Source of the DNA: Temnothorax longispinosus
Lineage: Eukaryota; Arthropoda; Insecta; Hymenoptera; Formicidae
Length of the DNA: 64,000 nucleotides
Assembly: GCF_030848805.1 (NCBI RefSeq)
Contig: NC_092361.1
Coordinates: 2,728,001-2,792,000, forward strand
Reading direction: 5' to 3'
The translations under genes were made by a program, and so were the position numbers. Below are positions 60,001 to 64,000 of this stretch, in pieces. How positions within the stretch are numbered: the stretch's first letter is position 1; each line of letters opens with the position of its first letter. Below the pieces are notes generated by a model. That model saw only the letters and a program-made list of their open reading frames with translations. It was not told the DNA's origin and ran no database searches.

Positions 60001-63000
60001 GGTCGAGTTATTTCTGTTATTCTCAGAGCAATATGTTTTCGAGGAATGTACATCAGCGATCAAGTCAGCAAAATCAACATTTGAAAGGAAAATATTTTTC
60101 TCATCCACGTCGTCAGAATATATAAATATATGAAATATATTTATCCAGCAATTTTTAATGCCCAGATTGCCGGGATATTTTTTCGTATAAATCTTTCTTC
60201 AGAATTTCGGGAGAAGTCCGGAGGGAGCGTGTGTATTTCTCTCCACAATCAGATAGCGCGCGAACAGCGAATGAAATATCGCGCCTCCACCTGGAGAGTC
60301 ATACCTGGTATTTCTTCAACTAGCCTGCCTCTTTTTCCCCTCTTTCTCCCTCTTTTTGTGTTTAAACTCTCCTTTCGTTGCCGGGGAGAGAGCATAGACC
60401 GAGCAGCACTCTCCCGCGACCGTTTCCACGTCGCTCCGCCGCTCGGCCCCTATACATCATCATTAAGTCCTCACCCCCTCCCCCGGCCGCCCCCTTCTGA
60501 CCTACGCCGGCACGCAAATCGCATAAAACCGGAATAAAAATTTAATGACCGCCACGGCGCAACCACCTCTGCCCTTTTCGGCTACGTGAACGCGACCGCC
60601 ACGCTTAAGTCGGGACGGGGATATATTGCTGGACGTGGAAGATCGTTTGTCACACGCCACCGTGTATACAGATACGACCGTTCTACAGAATTGAACGGAA
60701 TGAGGCTGGTATTTCGACATTCACGAGGGCGTCTTGGGGAAGAAGGTATTCAGGGCCAGACGACCTGTATCTATCCGATAAGGCAACCGTTTTACTCCTT
60801 CTTTCGTCGCCACGTCCGTCCGCCCTATTATCACCGGACCTGACAGCGGCAATTTCCATTAGCCATCGCAAACGAGAATCGCGTTGAAATAATCGGAGTA
60901 ATTGACGAGTACGTACGAACGTTTTCGCGAAAAATTAACACGCATCTTAGAAGCGCGTCCGTAAAATATCGTCCGCTTTTTGGACGCTATATGTCACGGT
61001 CGCAGATACTCGTACCATCGAATATGAACGCGCGAAAGAAATACCGCACCGTCAAATTTCCATACCGACGAAAATATTACGGCCCGTCAAGAAATACCTT
61101 TTTTTTATTCCTTGCGAATCGCGCGCGTTTGGACAGTGAAAAATACAATCCGATACTCTATTAATCATGCGAAGCGAATCGAGCGGGATAAATCTGGGCT
61201 GTGCGATATGCGCGCTTCATGTACGCGCGGACGTCGATATTGAGTCCGACGGAAGCTCGCATGTTTATTCCATTTCCGCTTTGAGTGACTCCTTGCGAGG
61301 CGGACCCAGCGGCAGAGGACCCCCATTAATCACGTAACAGAACGCGATTAGTTGACGACGACGACGACGAATTACTGAGTCCTCTTTCCCCGTATCGTGT
61401 ATTGGCGATCGTCGGATTGACGATCGACCTGTCGACCGGCAATAACACACGCGAGCGGTCGAGCCCGGAGTCACGCAAATCGTTCGATCCCGGTAACGAA
61501 CTTCGCCTGACCAATCGCCTTGATCGAGTTTACCGGATAATGAGTAAACGCACGGTTAATCCCTGGTTTATCCCTATTAAATCCGCGCGTGGTGGCGAAC
61601 ATGCGTACCGCGATAACGTGGCTCTTATGCTCGCGAAGCGATCAGGTGTCTAACACGATGAAAAAGGGCTGATAACCCCGACGCGATGCGGATGAGATAA
61701 TGCGAGATAGCGCGATTAGCTCTCGCCCGGCGCGCGTATCGCGTATCTAGAACGTACGTCAATTTTACTTCACGTCGGCCGCTCGTAAAAGCCTTTTACA
61801 CGCGGACGAGGGCGGATTATGTCGGTCGTGTACGATGGAGGATAATTATTTCTGGTGACGACTTCTGATACACGATCATGCGGTGACACTTGGACGTGCG
61901 TCGCACTCGGAATAATCTCCAGCGCTTTGTTGGAACGATATTTTAACAACTCGCGCGAGCGAATGTCTTTTACGACAGTCACGTTTATGTATCTCTCTTT
62001 GTGCTTGTGCTGTTTATTTCGCTAGTATCAAGCGCGTTTACACGCGCCGCTCTTACGGTTCGTTTATCGCGTAGTAAAGTAATAATGTAAAACGGTTGGA
62101 GTGCTAAAGAAACGCGACTGCATGCACAAACTGTAGCACAATTTCGCGGCGACTCACATGAGCATTATTTCGTTTTAACAAGAGCTACATACGTCAACAA
62201 ATCTCGGTATATCAAAGTGCGAGACCACGTCGAATCTTCATAGAATCTCTCTCGGAAGAGAGGCGGCACTCGGAATTGCTTCAAACGTTGACTCTCCGAG
62301 TAACGCCGGATTTTGTTTGATTCCATTTTAATTCGCTCTCCGGACGTGTTTTACGGTTACCATAAACGTAACTTGAAGCGCGATTAACAATTACGGCGTG
62401 CGGGTTTCTCAGGATATAACCGTCGTCGTCCCAAAGTAAAGTGCGCCATAGACCATGGTCGCCATATTTGCGAGATTAAGACAAGTTTAACGATCTCGTT
62501 AATCTATTAGTAGCTATACAGAGTTCAATATTGTTACCAGCTACTTCTTGACATATCCCGCATGTATTTTACAGTTCTTTCATCGGCATAATGTTGGAGT
62601 CAAGAGTCTCTCGATCTTATCAGATCTCGATGCAATCAAAATTACTTCTATGTACAAAGAAATATAAAAAAGGCACTGTATATTGCAAAATTCTTTTTTA
62701 TAATGACGTTGGGCGATGATTCTGAAAAAATTTAAAATATACGAGACAACCATTTTACGCGTTCGCTTTGAAAGATCCACAAATGAAAACAGCTAATTAC
62801 AGTTGCAATGTAAAAAAGAAAATAGGAATGACGTTTTACATAGAACAATTGTTTCTTTTGCCGGGCAAATTGGATGAAACGGAGCGTCAAATTATTCCAT
62901 TCGGCATACGCCCGCGGAATATTGTTTTTATTTTCCGATCGGAACATTTGAATTTTCGCGAATTTACGAAGCGACAAATACGCATCATTCGATTCTCCGC

Positions 63001-64000
63001 GTTTGTTAAAATTATCGAAGCCAATGACCCGCCAAGCGCATTAACGCGTTTACGTTCACGAAAATCTTGATACGAGTCGGTATCGCGATAATTGACTCGT
63101 ATCACATTATCATCGCATTTTCACTTATTTAAAATAGGATCGGATATCATTATTTTGAGACCTGGACAAAAGGGAATGAAATTTTTATACATTCATATTC
63201 TTTTCTCTTAATTCATCAAATTCTATGTATATTTTTGAGTACCTCTGAATTAAAGAGTACGTAGAATGTAATTTACTTTAATCGATGACACATATTTTAA
63301 GGATCATTAAGAATTTATTGCCGTCTTATTCGCAGACTCGCTTGTCTCCTATATGCTTTAGAAATTTATGACAAATCTACCCGTGTACCAATTTATGGAC
63401 TGACCTGATATATTCATAAGACTAATATGTTTCCGCGAGCATCGGCAGAAGTTTCACAACCGCCGTATCCGCGTAAATAGCTTGGGATCCTTGCTTCTCC
63501 CTCAATTTTCTTTGGAAACTGAAAACGTCGCGCGTTTCCGCGACGTTTGCCTTCCATACCTCTCCATCTCATCTCCTTCCTCCCCCCCTTTCTCTCGCTC
63601 TCTCTCTCGCGTCCAAGACCTCTTTCGTTAACTCAGTTAAAGCAACTTACGTTAACTCACCGCCGACTCGTAGGCGTTATGGCACGCAAGCGACATTTAT
63701 AATATTCACTTTGCGTCTACCGGAGAAAGCCCGCCGTGTAGCAAGCCCGCCGTCCGGAAGTTGCGGCAGGAAGTATCGTCACGCGCACGTCGCCGTGAAG
63801 GCGCCGGTCGCGGGGGCGGTTTTACGCCGGTGGGACAACGGGAACGAGAATTGAATTTACGATCTTGAGCGCACAAAGCGGATGCTCCAGTTACCCGGGG
63901 CCACCCGATGCCGCCATCCAGATATTGTCACTCAAGCTTTAACTCCAACAATAGGCGAGGCATACTCCGTGAGGAGAGGGTGGAGAGACGGGTGGAAAGG
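57085..64000. other. Unannotated right part of the window
   Basis: Mixed DNA with AT-rich blocks at 57.8-58.1 and 62.5-63.3 kb, CG-rich blocks at 58.4-58.8, 60.3-60.9 and 63.6-64.0 kb, and minor simple repeats: TA run near 57996-58009, GA tract near 58425-58455, GAC run near 61353-61367, CT run near 63588-63609. Protein-like single frames at 61402-61653 and 62768-63070 lack ATG starts, splice sites and domains. No gene, RNA or mobile element supported. Confidence 0.35.

Noticed and set aside
61402..61653. 83-codon protein-like frame
   Set aside because: It begins at TTG with no upstream ATG or acceptor, and similar frames occur by chance in CG-rich parts of this window.
1..64000. CRISPR arrays, rRNA, tRNA or bacterial operons
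   Set aside because: No regularly spaced repeats with unique spacers, no conserved rRNA or tRNA sequence, and no tandem long genes with ribosome-binding sites were seen on either strand.

Overview
The window looks like nuclear DNA of an insect, most likely a hymenopteran and plausibly an ant. CG dinucleotides are abundant and not depleted, base composition swings between very AT-rich and CG-rich blocks over one to two kilobases, and there are many long (GA)n/(CT)n microsatellites. Small non-autonomous DNA transposons sit in otherwise single-copy sequence, and reading frames are short and uninterrupted almost only by chance. I saw no prokaryotic operon structure, rRNA, tRNA or CRISPR array. 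The organism is an inference from composition and style, not from a recognised gene.

Almost all of the 64 kb reads as intronic or intergenic. The best-supported genic element is one short plus-strand exon (32715-32789). It has a consensus branch point, pyrimidine tract and AG acceptor, a start codon in good context, a 22-codon signal-peptide-like sequence, and a GTAAGT donor in phase 1. About 3.5 kb upstream, a CG-rich block (29.1-29.55 kb) carries a TATA-like box and an initiator at canonical spacing, followed by two GTAAGG donors. A simple model is promoter and 5' UTR exon at 29.15 kb, first coding exon at 32.7 kb, and a downstream intron that runs out of the window. No recognisable downstream exon was found, so the gene family is unknown.

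Inside that proposed intron lies a cluster of protein-like, frame-shifted reading frames (about 31.5-32.6 kb) that may be the relic of an inserted foreign gene. Other weak protein candidates are at 5685 (+), 25752 (+) and 47968 (-).

Mobile DNA is represented only by non-autonomous elements. There is a 940-bp piggyBac-type element with TTAA flanks (11679-12618), a pair of nested Harbinger-like MITEs with TTA flanks (3765-3996), and fold-back elements at 30889, 38948 and 54331, with a possible one at 35951. Two pairs of diverged dispersed repeats (2252/2923 and 34948/36542), a 74-bp tandem duplication at 50.8 kb, a 45-48 bp triplicate at 5.8 kb and several GC-rich hairpins complete the picture.

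Region by region: 0-2 kb is CG-rich with microsatellites. 2-4 kb holds repeats and the nested MITEs. 4-6.2 kb holds the small TATA-linked reading frame and the triplicate. 6.2-29 kb is featureless apart from the piggyBac-type element and pyrimidine tracts. 29-33 kb is the genic zone. 33-64 kb is a putative long intron or intergenic DNA with scattered repeats.
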